Shown here piece by piece: positions 15,542 through 24,156 of a stretch of 64,000 nucleotides of DNA. Location: contig NZ_CP117411.1 of NCBI RefSeq assembly GCF_028607085.1, positions 868,001-932,000 of the forward strand, read 5' to 3'. The stretch comes from Sphingomonas naphthae (GTDB lineage Bacteria > Pseudomonadota > Alphaproteobacteria > Sphingomonadales > Sphingomonadaceae). The position numbers were made by a program, and so were the translations under genes. Numbering within the stretch: position 1 is the stretch's first letter; each line of letters starts with the position of its first letter. The notes beneath the pieces are model-generated. The model ran no database searches, was not told the DNA's origin, and saw nothing but the letters and a program-made list of their open reading frames with translations.

Positions 15542-17845
15542 ATGAAGATAATGGCGTTCGCCGGGGGCATGCGCCCCGCATCCGTGAAATTGTCGCTGCT
15601 GGGGGCCGTGGTGATCGGCGCCGGCCTGTCGTCGCCGGTCATGGCGCAGACCGCCGCCAAGCCAGCCGCCGCGCCCACGCCGGAGCCGGGTGAGATCATC
15701 GTCACCGCGCAGCGCCGGGCGGAAAAGCTCGAGAACGTTCCGATGGCGATCTCGGTGGTGCAGGGCGACGCGCTGGCCAAAGCCGGCGTCACCTCCTTCC
15801 AGGATCTCGGCGCGGTCGTCGCCGGCGCGCAGGTGAACTTCGCGGGCGCCTTCACCCAGCCGACCGTGCGCGGCGTGACGACGCTTACCAACGGCAACAA
15901 TATCGAGAACAACGTCGCGGTCTATGTCGACGGTTTCTACGAACCGAGCCCGCTGGTCATCAACGCCGACCTGCCCAACCTTTCCAGCATCGAGGTGCTG
16001 AAGGGGCCGCAGGGTACGCTCTACGGCCGCAACGCCACGGGTGGCGCGATCCTGATGAACACCCTGGCGCCCGCCAGCACCTGGACCGGTCGATCGGAGA
16101 TCACCTACGCCCGCTTCCAGGACAAGCGCGCCAGCGCCTATGTGTCAGGCCCGCTCTCGGATAATATTCGTATCGGCGTCGCCGGCTATTATCGCCATAC
16201 CGAAAGCTACATCCGTCTGGCGAGCGCGACGCAGATCGGCGAAAGCACCGGCGGCGCGACACCGATCCGGCAGGCGGCGGTGCGGGTGAAGCTCGAGGCG
16301 GACCTTTCGGCCGACATCAAGGCGACCGTCGGCTACAATTACGTCCATGTCGATGATCCGCGCAGCAACATCTTCACGCCGCGCGCGCATATCGCGTCGA
16401 CCGTCGCGCCGCCGCCACTGCGCGCGATCGATGAGCGCGCCGCCTCCTTCAACGGCGACACCTATGCCAAGGCATCGAACGATCAGGGCACGCTGAAGCT
16501 CGAATGGAATGTCGGCATCGGCAAGCTGACGACCTATACCGGCTATTCCGAAAGCAGGCAGCGCCTGCGTTTCGACAATGACGGCACCTTCCGCGATCTC
16601 AGCGCGACGGCGATCCGCTTCCGCCAGAAGACCTTCCAGCACGCCGCCGACTTCACGATCGACGCGATCGACAATCTCGATCTGATCGTCGGCGGACTCT
16701 ATTATCACGACAAGATCACCGACGATCCGTTCACCCAGTCGCTGGGGATCAACGGCACGGTCAATTTCAACATCAAGGGCCACCAGACCACCAGGGCCTG
16801 GGCCGTCTATGCAGACGCGACCTATCATCTGGGCGATTCGATCAGCATCAACGTGGGCGGGCGCTACAGCGACGATCGCAAGGATGTCGACAGCCTGACG
16901 GCGACCCCGGCGGGCGTCGCCGTCGTCGGCCCGCTCTCGCGCGGCGACGGCTGGTCGAAATTCACCCCGCGCGCCACGGTGCGCTACGAATTCGCGCCGC
17001 GCACCAACGTCTATGCCTCCTGGTCGCGCGGCTTCCGTAGCGGCGCCTTCAACTTCACGCCGCCGGCGGTGGCGTCGGCCTGGGCGGCCGTGCGGCCCGA
17101 AACGATCGAGGCCTATGAGCTGGGGCTCAAGACGGCCGGCCGGGGCTTCCGCTTCGACGTCGCGGGCTTCGTCTACAATTACAAGGATCTGCATGTGAAC
17201 GTGGCGTCGCGCAACGCCGCCTGCGGGCCGGTGCCGGCGCCGCCGGCGGTCGATACCTGCCAATCCTTCTTCAGCCAGTTCCAGAATGCGCCGAAGGCCG
17301 AAATCTACGGCATGGACACGCAGATCACCGTGACCCCCGTGGCGAACCTCAACCTGCGGGCCGGCGGCGCCTATCTCCACGCCCGCTACAAGAATTTCAT
17401 CAACGCGATCGGCACGGGGCTCAACCCGGTGACGGATACCAACGTCATCAACCAGCCGCAGAACTGGTCCGGCCAGCAGATGGCCCGCGCGCCGCGCTTC
17501 GCGGGCAACGCCGGCTTCGATTACAATATCCCGATGGGCGACGGCGGCGTGATGTTCACCGGCAACGTCAATTATACCGACAGCTATGTGGTCAACAACG
17601 CCTCGCTGTTCGGGCCGCTGGCCGGCGCGCTCGCCAACCAGCAGCGCTATCGCCAGAAGCATTACGCGCTGGTCAACGGCACGATCACCTGGACCGATCC
17701 GACCGGCACCTACCACATCGGCATCTTCGGGCGGAACCTGACCAACCGCCGCTATCGCATCACCTCGACCGGCAATTCCAACGGTGACTATGGCAGCCTC
17801 GCCGAGCCGATCACCTATGGCGTGCGGGCCGGGTTCAACTTCTAA
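15542..17845 (+). CDS. TonB-dependent outer-membrane receptor
   Basis: A 767-residue receptor with a signal peptide (to about residue 36, SSPVMAQ), plug start GEIIVTAQRRAEKLENVP, the plug motif VLKGPQGTLYGRNATGG and a C-terminal barrel ending AGFNF with the aromatic terminal residue. The plug resembles receptors of sphingomonad aromatic or steroid clusters rather than siderophore receptors, though that is only an inference. The ATG at 15542 follows GGGGAGAGG at a good distance. It faces the SDR operon across a 550-base promoter region and is followed by a TetR gene, probably its regulator. Confidence 0.9.
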   Translation: MKIMAFAGGMRPASVKLSLLGAVVIGAGLSSPVMAQTAAKPAAAPTPEPGEIIVTAQRRAEKLENVPMAISVVQGDALAKAGVTSFQDLGAVVAGAQVNFAGAFTQPTVRGVTTLTNGNNIENNVAVYVDGFYEPSPLVINADLPNLSSIEVLKGPQGTLYGRNATGGAILMNTLAPASTWTGRSEITYARFQDKRASAYVSGPLSDNIRIGVAGYYRHTESYIRLASATQIGESTGGATPIRQAAVRVKLEADLSADIKATVGYNYVHVDDPRSNIFTPRAHIASTVAPPPLRAIDERAASFNGDTYAKASNDQGTLKLEWNVGIGKLTTYTGYSESRQRLRFDNDGTFRDLSATAIRFRQKTFQHAADFTIDAIDNLDLIVGGLYYHDKITDDPFTQSLGINGTVNFNIKGHQTTRAWAVYADATYHLGDSISINVGGRYSDDRKDVDSLTATPAGVAVVGPLSRGDGWSKFTPRATVRYEFAPRTNVYASWSRGFRSGAFNFTPPAVASAWAAVRPETIEAYELGLKTAGRGFRFDVAGFVYNYKDLHVNVASRNAACGPVPAPPAVDTCQSFFSQFQNAPKAEIYGMDTQITVTPVANLNLRAGGAYLHARYKNFINAIGTGLNPVTDTNVINQPQNWSGQQMARAPRFAGNAGFDYNIPMGDGGVMFTGNVNYTDSYVVNNASLFGPLAGALANQQRYRQKHYALVNGTITWTDPTGTYHIGIFGRNLTNRRYRITSTGNSNGDYGSLAEPITYGVRAGFNF

Positions 17846-17933
17846 AAGGGGGCGTCGGTCGCCTTTCGGGGCGGCCGGCGTTATATTCGTCCGGTGCGGC
17901 GATGGTCGGCGTACGGGATGAGAGGACAGGCCT

Positions 17934-18554
17934 ATGGCCGCGACGCGGCGGGTTGGCGACGAAGGCTCGGCCACGCGGACGGCGCTGCTCGACGCGGCCC
18001 AGCAGCTGATGTGCGACAAGGGCTATGCCGCCGTCACCTCGCGGCAGCTGGCGGCCGTCGCCGGGCTGAAGCCGCAACTCGTCCATTATTATTTCCGCAC
18101 GATGGACGATCTGTTCCTGGCGCTGTTCCATCGCGTGGCGGAGGATTTGGCCGACAGGCAGATGGCGGTGCTCGACGCGGACGATCCGCTGGAAGCGCTG
18201 TGGGAGATGAGCCGTACGGCCACCAGTTCGGCGCTCAGCATCGAATTCGTGGCCATGGCCAATCATCGCAAGGTGCTGAAGGCCGCCATCGCCGATTTCG
18301 GCGAAGCCTATCGCAAGCGGCAGAGCGTCTTGTTGTCGGGCATGCTGAAGGCGCGCGGCATCGACACGGCCCAATGGCCCGCGCCCGCCGTCGCCTTCAT
18401 CATCGAAAGCCTGACGCGCTGCATGGGGTTCGAGGAGGCGCTCGGCATGTCGGGCGGGCACGCTCAGACGCTGGCGATCGTGCGCGACCTGATCGCGGGC
18501 CCCGCCAGGGCCGCCCGGCGTCGATCGAAGGCCAGCGCGCCGATCGACGCCTGA
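17934..18554 (+). CDS. TetR family transcriptional regulator, paralogue
   Basis: A 206-residue TetR protein with the helix-turn-helix in residues 14-62 (LLDAAQQLMCDKGYAAVTSR, LVHYYFRTMDDLF). Its ligand domain shares IEFVAMANHRK with the TetR at 9651-10253, so the two are paralogues. GAGGACAG precedes the ATG. It follows the TonB receptor by 88 bases in the same direction and ends just before a convergent SDR. Control of the receptor and of the divergent operon is the natural inference; no palindrome in the 15-kb promoter region could be tied to it. Confidence 0.86.
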   Translation: MAATRRVGDEGSATRTALLDAAQQLMCDKGYAAVTSRQLAAVAGLKPQLVHYYFRTMDDLFLALFHRVAEDLADRQMAVLDADDPLEALWEMSRTATSSALSIEFVAMANHRKVLKAAIADFGEAYRKRQSVLLSGMLKARGIDTAQWPAPAVAFIIESLTRCMGFEEALGMSGGHAQTLAIVRDLIAGPARAARRRSKASAPIDA

Positions 18555-18596
18555 TCCACGGACGGGCGGCGACCCGGCGGGCCGCCACCCCGCCCA

Positions 18597-19337
18597 TCAG
18601 TTCAGATAGCGGCCGCCGTTGACGCTCAGCGTGTGGCCGGTGATGTAGTCGGCGTCCTCGGAGGCGAGGAAGGCGACGGCGGCGGCGATGTTTTCCGGCC
18701 GGCCGGGATGGCGCATCGGCGAGATCGACGAGACCATCGTCACGTCGACCGGCGATTCCCGCAGGCCTTCGGTATTCACGAAGCCCGGCGGCACGTTGTT
18801 CACGGTGATGCCGCGCTGGGCATATTCCAGCGCCAGCCCCTTGGTGAAGCCGATCACGCCGCCCTTCGACGCGGCGTAATGGGCGTGCCACGGCGATCCG
18901 CCCTGCGCCGACGAGGAGGAGATGTTGATGATCCGGCCCCAGCCGCCCGCCAGCATGTCCGGGATCATCGCCTTGCAGCAGAGGAATGGCCCCTTCATGT
19001 TGATCGCCATCAGATCGTCCCACACCTTCTCGGTGATGTCCTCAAACTTCACGAACGGGGAGAGGGCGGCGTTGTTGACGAGGATCGAGACCGGCCCGAG
19101 CGCGTCATGGGTGGTTTCCAGCGCGCGGGCGATCTCGTCGGCCTTGGCGGAGTTGCAGGCGGCGGCGACGGCCTGGCCGCCCGCGTCGCGGATCATGGCG
19201 GCGGTCTCTTCGGCGCCGGCACCGTTCAGATCCCATACGCCGACGGCGGCGCCATCCCTGGCGAGGTGAATGGCGATGGCCCGCCCCAGGCCCCGGGCAG
19301 CCCCGGTCACGACCGCGACCTTACCTTGCAGCGACAT
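18597..19337 (-). CDS. Short-chain dehydrogenase/reductase (FabG-like)
   Basis: A 246-residue classical SDR: TGAARGLGRA at 11-20, NNAA at 88-91, catalytic Ser141 or Ser142, Tyr154 and Lys158 (YAASK), and a C-terminal GGRYLN. Such enzymes oxidise or reduce hydroxyl/keto groups with NAD(P). The ATG at 19337 (MSLQGKVAV) is preceded by GGGAGAGAGAG; an upstream in-frame ATG adds six residues. It is divergent from a GntR gene, with a 262-base shared promoter region that holds an inverted repeat. Confidence 0.87.
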   Translation of the reverse strand: MSLQGKVAVVTGAARGLGRAIAIHLARDGAAVGVWDLNGAGAEETAAMIRDAGGQAVAAACNSAKADEIARALETTHDALGPVSILVNNAALSPFVKFEDITEKVWDDLMAINMKGPFLCCKAMIPDMLAGGWGRIINISSSSAQGGSPWHAHYAASKGGVIGFTKGLALEYAQRGITVNNVPPGFVNTEGLRESPVDVTMVSSISPMRHPGRPENIAAAVAFLASEDADYITGHTLSVNGGRYLN

Positions 19338-19476
19338 CTCTCTCTCCCTTGTCATATGAGGGGATCGGCGCTGGCTTCTTCGGTTGGATACATCGATCCG
19401 CGCCGCATCGGTGTCAGCCTTCGATCCGCGAGGCGGAATGTCACAGGGGCGAGGCGGTCAAGTCAAACGAGGCGAC

Positions 19477-19519
19477 GTGATATCGTATATATGGCGACAT
19501 ATACCGCTGGGGTGATATC
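19477..19519. promoter_or_regulatory. Inverted repeat flanked by 8-bp direct repeats, candidate operator
   Basis: GTATATAT at 19485-19492 and ACATATAC at 19497-19504 form an inverted repeat (7 of 8 positions) around GGCG. GTGATATC occurs directly on its left (19477-19484) and again at 19512-19519. The element lies between the divergent SDR and GntR genes, about 95 bases before the GntR start, where an autoregulatory operator would be expected. Confidence 0.5.
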
Positions 19520-19599
19520 AGCGGAGCGCAAAGGTTACGGGCAATTGGCGTCCGTGACGAACCATGTGCCTGCTTTCAGGCGAACACGACGGAAACCGC

Positions 19600-20286
19600 A
19601 TGAAACCCACCGATCATTCCCCCGTCGTCAGCCAGCGTGTCGCCGATCTGCTGGCCGAACGTATCCTCTCGGGCGAACTCAAGCCCGGCGAGCGGATCAA
19701 GCAGGACGTGCTGACCGAGGAACTCAACATCAGCCGCATCCCGGTGCGGGATGCGCTGCGGATTCTGGAATCGCGCGGCCTCGTCTCGCTGCGCGCCAAC
19801 GCCGGCGCGCGGGTCACGAGCATGACCACGCACGACATGGAGGTCTCGTACAAGATCCGCGAGCGGCTCGAACCGATGCTGCTCGAGGAAAGCGTGCCGC
19901 ACCTGACGGACGGCGACATCGAGGAGATGCGCGACATCCTCGACCGGCTGGACGCGGTGACCGACGTCGAGGCGTATCTCCCGCTCGACCGGCAATTCCA
20001 TTTCGCCGCCTATCGCCGCCACAATGCGCCGCAGCTCGCGCAGATCGTCGAGCGGCTGTGGGATACGACCCAGCCCTATCGCCGCGCCTATACGAAGCTG
20101 TCGCTGAAGAACGGCGCCCGGATCATGCAGACCGAGCATAAATTGCTGTTCGGCGCGTTCGAGCGGCGCGAGGTGGAGACGGCGCAGGCGACCCTGGTCA
20201 TGCACATCCGCCGCACCCGCATCGGCCTCGTCAACTACGGCTATCTGATCGGCGCGGCGCCCGTGGTGAGGACCAGCACCTTCTAG
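19600..20286 (+). CDS. GntR family regulator with FCD domain
   Basis: A 228-residue FadR-type GntR regulator. The winged helix lies in residues 10-75 (RVADLLAERILSGELKPGER, EELNISRIPVRDALRILESR), followed by a helical FCD ligand domain with LDRQFHFAAY. I chose the ATG at 19600 (MKPTDHSPV), with a weak ACGGAAA upstream; a start at 19564 would add 12 residues. The gene is divergent from the SDR at 18597-19337 and convergent with the cytochrome c gene. It probably regulates the SDR and possibly the adjacent molybdenum hydroxylase operon. Confidence 0.86.
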   Translation: MKPTDHSPVVSQRVADLLAERILSGELKPGERIKQDVLTEELNISRIPVRDALRILESRGLVSLRANAGARVTSMTTHDMEVSYKIRERLEPMLLEESVPHLTDGDIEEMRDILDRLDAVTDVEAYLPLDRQFHFAAYRRHNAPQLAQIVERLWDTTQPYRRAYTKLSLKNGARIMQTEHKLLFGAFERREVETAQATLVMHIRRTRIGLVNYGYLIGAAPVVRTSTF

Positions 20287-20308
20287 GCGTGAGCAGGCCG
20301 GGCGCCGA

Positions 20309-20662
20309 TCATTTCAGGGTGGCGAGATAGTCGATCAACGCGGCGCGTTGCCTGGCGTCAGCGATGCTGATCATCATCCGCGTCCCCGGCACCAGCTTGG
20401 CCGGGCCGGCGAGATAGGCATCGAGCGTCTCGGCGGACCATGTGAGTTTCGCCGCCTTCAGCGCCGGCGAGTAAGCGAACGGGGTCGCGGCCGCCTTTCG
20501 GCCGACCACGCCGCGCAGGTTCGGCGCCAGGATCGCGGGCTTGGCCGGATCGGTCGCGTGGCAGGCCTGGCAGCGCTGGCGAAACAGTTGCTCGCCGCTC
20601 TGCTGGGCGATCGCCGGGGCGGCCGATGCCAGCGCCAGCGCCGCGACGATGCGAACGATCAT
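20309..20662 (-). CDS. Periplasmic class I cytochrome c
   Basis: A 117-residue protein with a signal peptide ending AIAQ (about residue 20), one haem site CQACH at 31-35 and an axial Met in GTRMMI. It is the third gene of the molybdenum hydroxylase operon. The ATG at 20662 follows GGGAGACAGGC; an earlier ATG overlaps the stop of the large subunit. A dedicated cytochrome c beside isoquinoline-1-oxidoreductase-type subunits suggests electrons leave the hydroxylase through this protein towards the respiratory chain rather than to oxygen or NAD. Confidence 0.87.
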   Translation of the reverse strand: MIVRIVAALALASAAPAIAQQSGEQLFRQRCQACHATDPAKPAILAPNLRGVVGRKAAATPFAYSPALKAAKLTWSAETLDAYLAGPAKLVPGTRMMISIADARQRAALIDYLATLK

Positions 20663-20679
20663 GCCTGTCTCCCGCGTCA

Positions 20680-22947
20680 TCACGACCAACTCATATCCTG
20701 CTTGGTGAAAGGGGTCCGGCGCAGGCGCCTGCCCGTGGCGGCGAAGATCGCGTTGCCGATCGCCGGCTGGATCGGGCCGGTCGGCGCCTCGCCGATGATC
20801 GCCATCCGCTCATGGCCGGAAAGCGCCCCGAAGTGGATGTCGATCGCCGGCGCCTCGTGGATGCGGGTCATGCGATATTCGTCGAAATTGCCTTCGACGA
20901 TGGCGCCGTTCTTGACCGTCAGTTCCTCGAACAGCGCCGCGTTGAGGCCGAACATCGTGCCGCCCTCGATCTGGGCGCGCACCGCGTTGGGGTTGGCGAT
21001 GCTGCCGCAATCGAAGGCGACATCCACCTTCGCGACGCGCAATTCACCTGCCTTGCTGACCGCGACCCGCGCCACCGTCGCCACGACCGATCCGTTGTCG
21101 GGGATGCTGGCGACGGGCCAGCAGGAAATGGCGATGCCGAGCCCCTCGCCGCGGGGCAGCTTGCCGCCCCAGCCCGCTTTCTCCGCCGCCAGTCGCAGCG
21201 CGTCGCTCCACGGTTTCCCCCAGTGGGCGAGCAGCTTGAGGCGATAGTCCAGCGGGTCGATCCCGGCGGCGACGGCACATTCGTCGATGAACGTCTCCAG
21301 CGTGAAGACATGGCTGTTGTAGCAGGGCGCGCGCCAGGCGCCGTTGAGGATATGGATCGGCAGGCTCGCGCCGGTCAGCCGGATGTTCGGAATGGCCCCG
21401 CCATGGAAGTAGGGCTGGTCCGAATAGCCCAGCGGCAGCTTGAACGTCTGGCGCGTGCCGACATAGGCCATGTCTCCCTCGACCGCATTGGGCAGGCCGG
21501 TCGCGTCGTCCAGCGTCGCGCGATAGCGGGCGAAGATCGGCGTGCGGTAGCGCCCCTGCCGGAAGGTCTCCTCGCGCGACCAGATCACCTTGATCGGCCG
21601 GCCGGGAAATTCCCTGGCGACGGCGACGGCCATGCGGACGTCGTCCGCCTGCGTCCGCCGGCCGAAACCGCCGCCCACGAAGGTCTGGTGGACCGTCACC
21701 TTTTCGGGCGGCAATCCGGTCTCGTCGATCACCACCCAATAGGCCTGCTGCTGGTCCTGCGTCGCCACCCAGGCCTCCGCGCGATCCGCCGTCACCAGCA
21801 CGGTCGCGTTGAGCGGCTCCATCGCGGCATTCTCGCAATACGGCGTGCCGTAATCCGCCTCGACGACGCGCGTGCCGCTCGCCTTGGCCATCTCTCCGGC
21901 GGCTTTCAGTATCTCGCAGCCGGGTTTGCCGCGAAGGGCGCGGGCGGCGGTGTAGATCGCCTCCGCATCGGCCCATTGCGTCCCGCCGCCCAGATCCCAT
22001 TCGACCGGCAGGGCCTCCAGCGCCTGCCGCGCCTGCCAATAATGATCGGCGATCACCGCGACGCCGCTCTGCGCGGTGGTATCGCCCATGCCGAAGGTGC
22101 TCTTGTCCTGCACGGGGCTGCCGCGCGATTTCGCCGGATCGATCACCACGATCGCGCGGACGCCCGGCATGGCGCGCACCGCTTCGGGCGTGTGGCGCTT
22201 CAGCCTGCCGCCGTGCACCGGGCATTGCAGCAGCGCGGCATGCAGCATGCCCGGCACGCGAACGTCGATGCCGTAGGCGGCCGTGCCGTGGACGATGGCG
22301 GGGACGTTGAGCTTGGGGAGCGATGCCTTGCCGATCAGCCGCCATTCGCCGCGCGGCTTGGGCGTCGGCTCGGCGGGCAGGCCGATCCTGGCGGCGTCGG
22401 CCGCCACTTCGCCGAAACGCAGGGTGCGCCCCGTCGCCGCATGGCTCAGCACGCTGTCCTTCACGGCAATGTCGGTGGCGGACACGCCCCATCGCGCCGC
22501 CGCCGCCGCTTTCAGCCGCTCCCGCGCGCTGGCGCCGAGCTGGAGCAAATGGGCCATCCGCTTGGCGGCGGTGCTGTGCCCGCCGAAGAACGGCTGGAAG
22601 CCGACCGCATAGACGCCGTTTTCGATATGGTTGCGCTGGATCGAGGCGAAGGCGACGCGCACCTTCCCCCAGTCGCACGCCAGCTCTTCCGTCACCGTCA
22701 TCGCCGCCTGGGTCATGGCGCCGTTGCCGATCTCGGGCTGGGGCACGCGCACCGTCACGATATCGTCCGGGGCGATCTCGATCCAGGCGCCGAACTCGCT
22801 GCCATGGGGGCTGTCCGGTCCCCATGGGCCGCTCTGGACCGGATCGGCCTCGCGCGCGACGGCGCGGCCGATGCCGAGCGCGAAGCCCCCGCCGACGGCG
22901 GCGGAGACCAGGATGAAGCGGCGGCGATCGAGGGTGATGCTGTTCAT
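20680..22947 (-). CDS. Molybdopterin-binding large subunit, isoquinoline-1-oxidoreductase / aldehyde dehydrogenase type
   Basis: A 755-residue xanthine-oxidase-family large subunit with a Tat-like leader (DRRRFILVSAAVGG, residues 8-21). The domain order is that of IorB-like single-cistron subunits: an N-terminal aldehyde oxidase a/b hammerhead region, then two molybdopterin-binding parts with HQTFVGGGFGRR in the middle and the catalytic Glu720 in GEAPTGP near the C-terminus. The family hydroxylates N-heterocycles or oxidises aldehydes, using water as the oxygen source. It lies between the [2Fe-2S] subunit (12-base gap) and a cytochrome c; no FAD subunit is present. The substrate is unknown. 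Confidence 0.88.
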   Translation of the reverse strand: MNSITLDRRRFILVSAAVGGGFALGIGRAVAREADPVQSGPWGPDSPHGSEFGAWIEIAPDDIVTVRVPQPEIGNGAMTQAAMTVTEELACDWGKVRVAFASIQRNHIENGVYAVGFQPFFGGHSTAAKRMAHLLQLGASARERLKAAAAARWGVSATDIAVKDSVLSHAATGRTLRFGEVAADAARIGLPAEPTPKPRGEWRLIGKASLPKLNVPAIVHGTAAYGIDVRVPGMLHAALLQCPVHGGRLKRHTPEAVRAMPGVRAIVVIDPAKSRGSPVQDKSTFGMGDTTAQSGVAVIADHYWQARQALEALPVEWDLGGGTQWADAEAIYTAARALRGKPGCEILKAAGEMAKASGTRVVEADYGTPYCENAAMEPLNATVLVTADRAEAWVATQDQQQAYWVVIDETGLPPEKVTVHQTFVGGGFGRRTQADDVRMAVAVAREFPGRPIKVIWSREETFRQGRYRTPIFARYRATLDDATGLPNAVEGDMAYVGTRQTFKLPLGYSDQPYFHGGAIPNIRLTGASLPIHILNGAWRAPCYNSHVFTLETFIDECAVAAGIDPLDYRLKLLAHWGKPWSDALRLAAEKAGWGGKLPRGEGLGIAISCWPVASIPDNGSVVATVARVAVSKAGELRVAKVDVAFDCGSIANPNAVRAQIEGGTMFGLNAALFEELTVKNGAIVEGNFDEYRMTRIHEAPAIDIHFGALSGHERMAIIGEAPTGPIQPAIGNAIFAATGRRLRRTPFTKQDMSWS

Positions 22948-22959
22948 GGCGATCGTCCG

Positions 22960-23418
22960 TCAGGCCGGTTCGAGCGCGGCGCGGTGGATCGCGGCGCGGA
23001 CGCGGGGGTAGGTGCCGCAGCGGCAGATGTTCGAGACCGCCGCGTCGATGTCGGCGTCCGCCGGCCGGGGAATCTTCTTCAGCAGATCGGCCGCGGCCAT
23101 GAGGATGCCGGCCTGGCAGTAACCGCATTGCGGCACGTTCAGCTCGTTCCACAGCGTCTGGAGGCGGGCGCCGCCGTGATGCGCCAGCCCCTCGATCGTC
23201 ACGATCTCCGCGTTTGCCACGCTTTCCAACGGCACCTGGCAGGATCGGGTCGCCTCGCCGTTGAGATGGACCGTGCAGGCGCCGCATTGGGCGATCCCGC
23301 AGCCGAATTTGGTGCCCGTCATCCCGAGATGGTCGCGCAGCGCCCACAGCAGCGGCGTCGCCGGATCGATGTCCAGCGATTGCGCCACGCCGTTCACCCG
23401 CAAGCGGATCGCCGCCAT
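22960..23418 (-). CDS. [2Fe-2S] small subunit of the molybdenum hydroxylase
   Basis: A 152-residue protein with both iron-sulfur domains of the family. The plant-ferredoxin-like cluster uses Cys40, Cys45, Cys48 and Cys60 ([11 protein letters not shown]), and the second cluster uses Cys98, Cys101, Cys132 and Cys134 (CGYCQ, CRCG). It transfers electrons from the molybdenum centre of the large subunit. The ATG at 23418 follows GGAGGCCCTG; the longer frame upstream adds 48 non-homologous residues. It is the first gene of the operon, with a 22-bp palindrome 134 bases before its start. Confidence 0.9.
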   Translation of the reverse strand: MAAIRLRVNGVAQSLDIDPATPLLWALRDHLGMTGTKFGCGIAQCGACTVHLNGEATRSCQVPLESVANAEIVTIEGLAHHGGARLQTLWNELNVPQCGYCQAGILMAAADLLKKIPRPADADIDAAVSNICRCGTYPRVRAAIHRAALEPA

Positions 23419-23551
23419 CAGGGCCTCCGCTGAACGGGGCGGGGCATGAAATCGGGTGCCATCGGATCGTCTCTCCTTCAGCCGGATCGACGAGACTTTC
23501 CGTCGTCCGGTCTTGGGCGTGACGCCAGAGCCACGCTGATTGGCACATGAA

Positions 23552-23573
23552 ATGCTGTGCATATGCTCAGCAT
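23552..23573. promoter_or_regulatory. 22-bp near-perfect palindrome, candidate operator
   Basis: ATGCTG at 23552-23557 mirrors CAGCAT at 23568-23573 around a central GCATATGC; 20 of 22 positions are self-complementary. It lies in the 304-base gap between the divergent [2Fe-2S] subunit gene and the MFS remnant. Position and symmetry fit a repressor or activator dimer site for the hydroxylase operon. No other copy was seen in the window. The rest of the gap shows no gene. Confidence 0.6.
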
Positions 23574-23722
23574 GTCAAGCGCGTCACCGTTGGAATCATC
23601 TTACGAACCGCGTCCCGCCTTATACAATTGCGCATTCATCGCCGGGGCGGCTTCGGCGACCGGTGCGGTGACCCCGGGCGTGGCGTGCGGTAGCAATCGG
23701 GCAAAAGCTGGGAGAAGGACGG

Positions 23723-24139
23723 ATGGCAAAGCTGGATCTGAGCGAGTTTCGACAGAATTGGCGGCCGCTCACGGCCTGCTTCCTGGGGGTCGGCTCGGCG
23801 CTGTCGCTGAACAATTTCGTCGCGAGCAATTTCGCCCCCTACCTCATCAAGGAATTCGCCTGGACCCGCGCGCAATGGGCGATGACGGGCACGGTGGTGC
23901 TGCTGATCTTCGTGTGCGTGCCGATCGCCGGGCGGCTGGCCGATCTCTATGGCGTGCGGCGGGTCGCGTCGGTCGGCGTCGTCAGCTTCCCGCTCAGCTA
24001 TGTGGCGATCGCGCTGATGAACGGCGACATCCGGATATTCTACGCCATCTGCATCCTTCAGGTGGTCCTGCGAAACGGCGGGATCAGGATCAGCGCGGCG
24101 ACACCGCAGACCGCCGAGAAGGTCGCGACGGCGGCATAG
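23723..24139 (+). pseudogene. MFS transporter remnant, N-terminal part
   Basis: Residues 1 to about 115 are a normal MFS N-terminus: TM1 after RQNWRPLTACF, the GRLADLYGVRR loop between TM2 and TM3, and TM3-TM4. After ILQVV the frame turns into unrelated sequence and stops, so about 300 residues are missing. The start has a good site (GGAGAAGGACGG then ATG), so the break is recent or neutral. A reverse-strand frame across the break resembles the last helix of an MFS protein, as if the gene ends were brought together by rearrangement. The fragment is not expected to transport. Confidence 0.8.
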
Positions 24140-24156
24140 CCGGCGCGCCGCCTCAT
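24058..24156 (-). pseudogene. Possible MFS C-terminal fragment
   Basis: On the reverse strand a short frame reads RAGYAAVATFSAVCGVAAL followed by ILIPPFRRTT and stop. It is a hydrophobic helix with a basic tail, like the last transmembrane helix of an MFS transporter. It lies between the truncated SnoaL-like gene and the oppositely oriented MFS N-terminal fragment. Assignment rests on about 30 residues and is tentative. Confidence 0.4.

Noticed and set aside
20626-23433. Plus-strand 935-codon open frame opposite the molybdenum hydroxylase genes
   Set aside because: The opposite strand has complete cofactor motifs; this frame has only Arg/His/Gly-rich composition with no domain.
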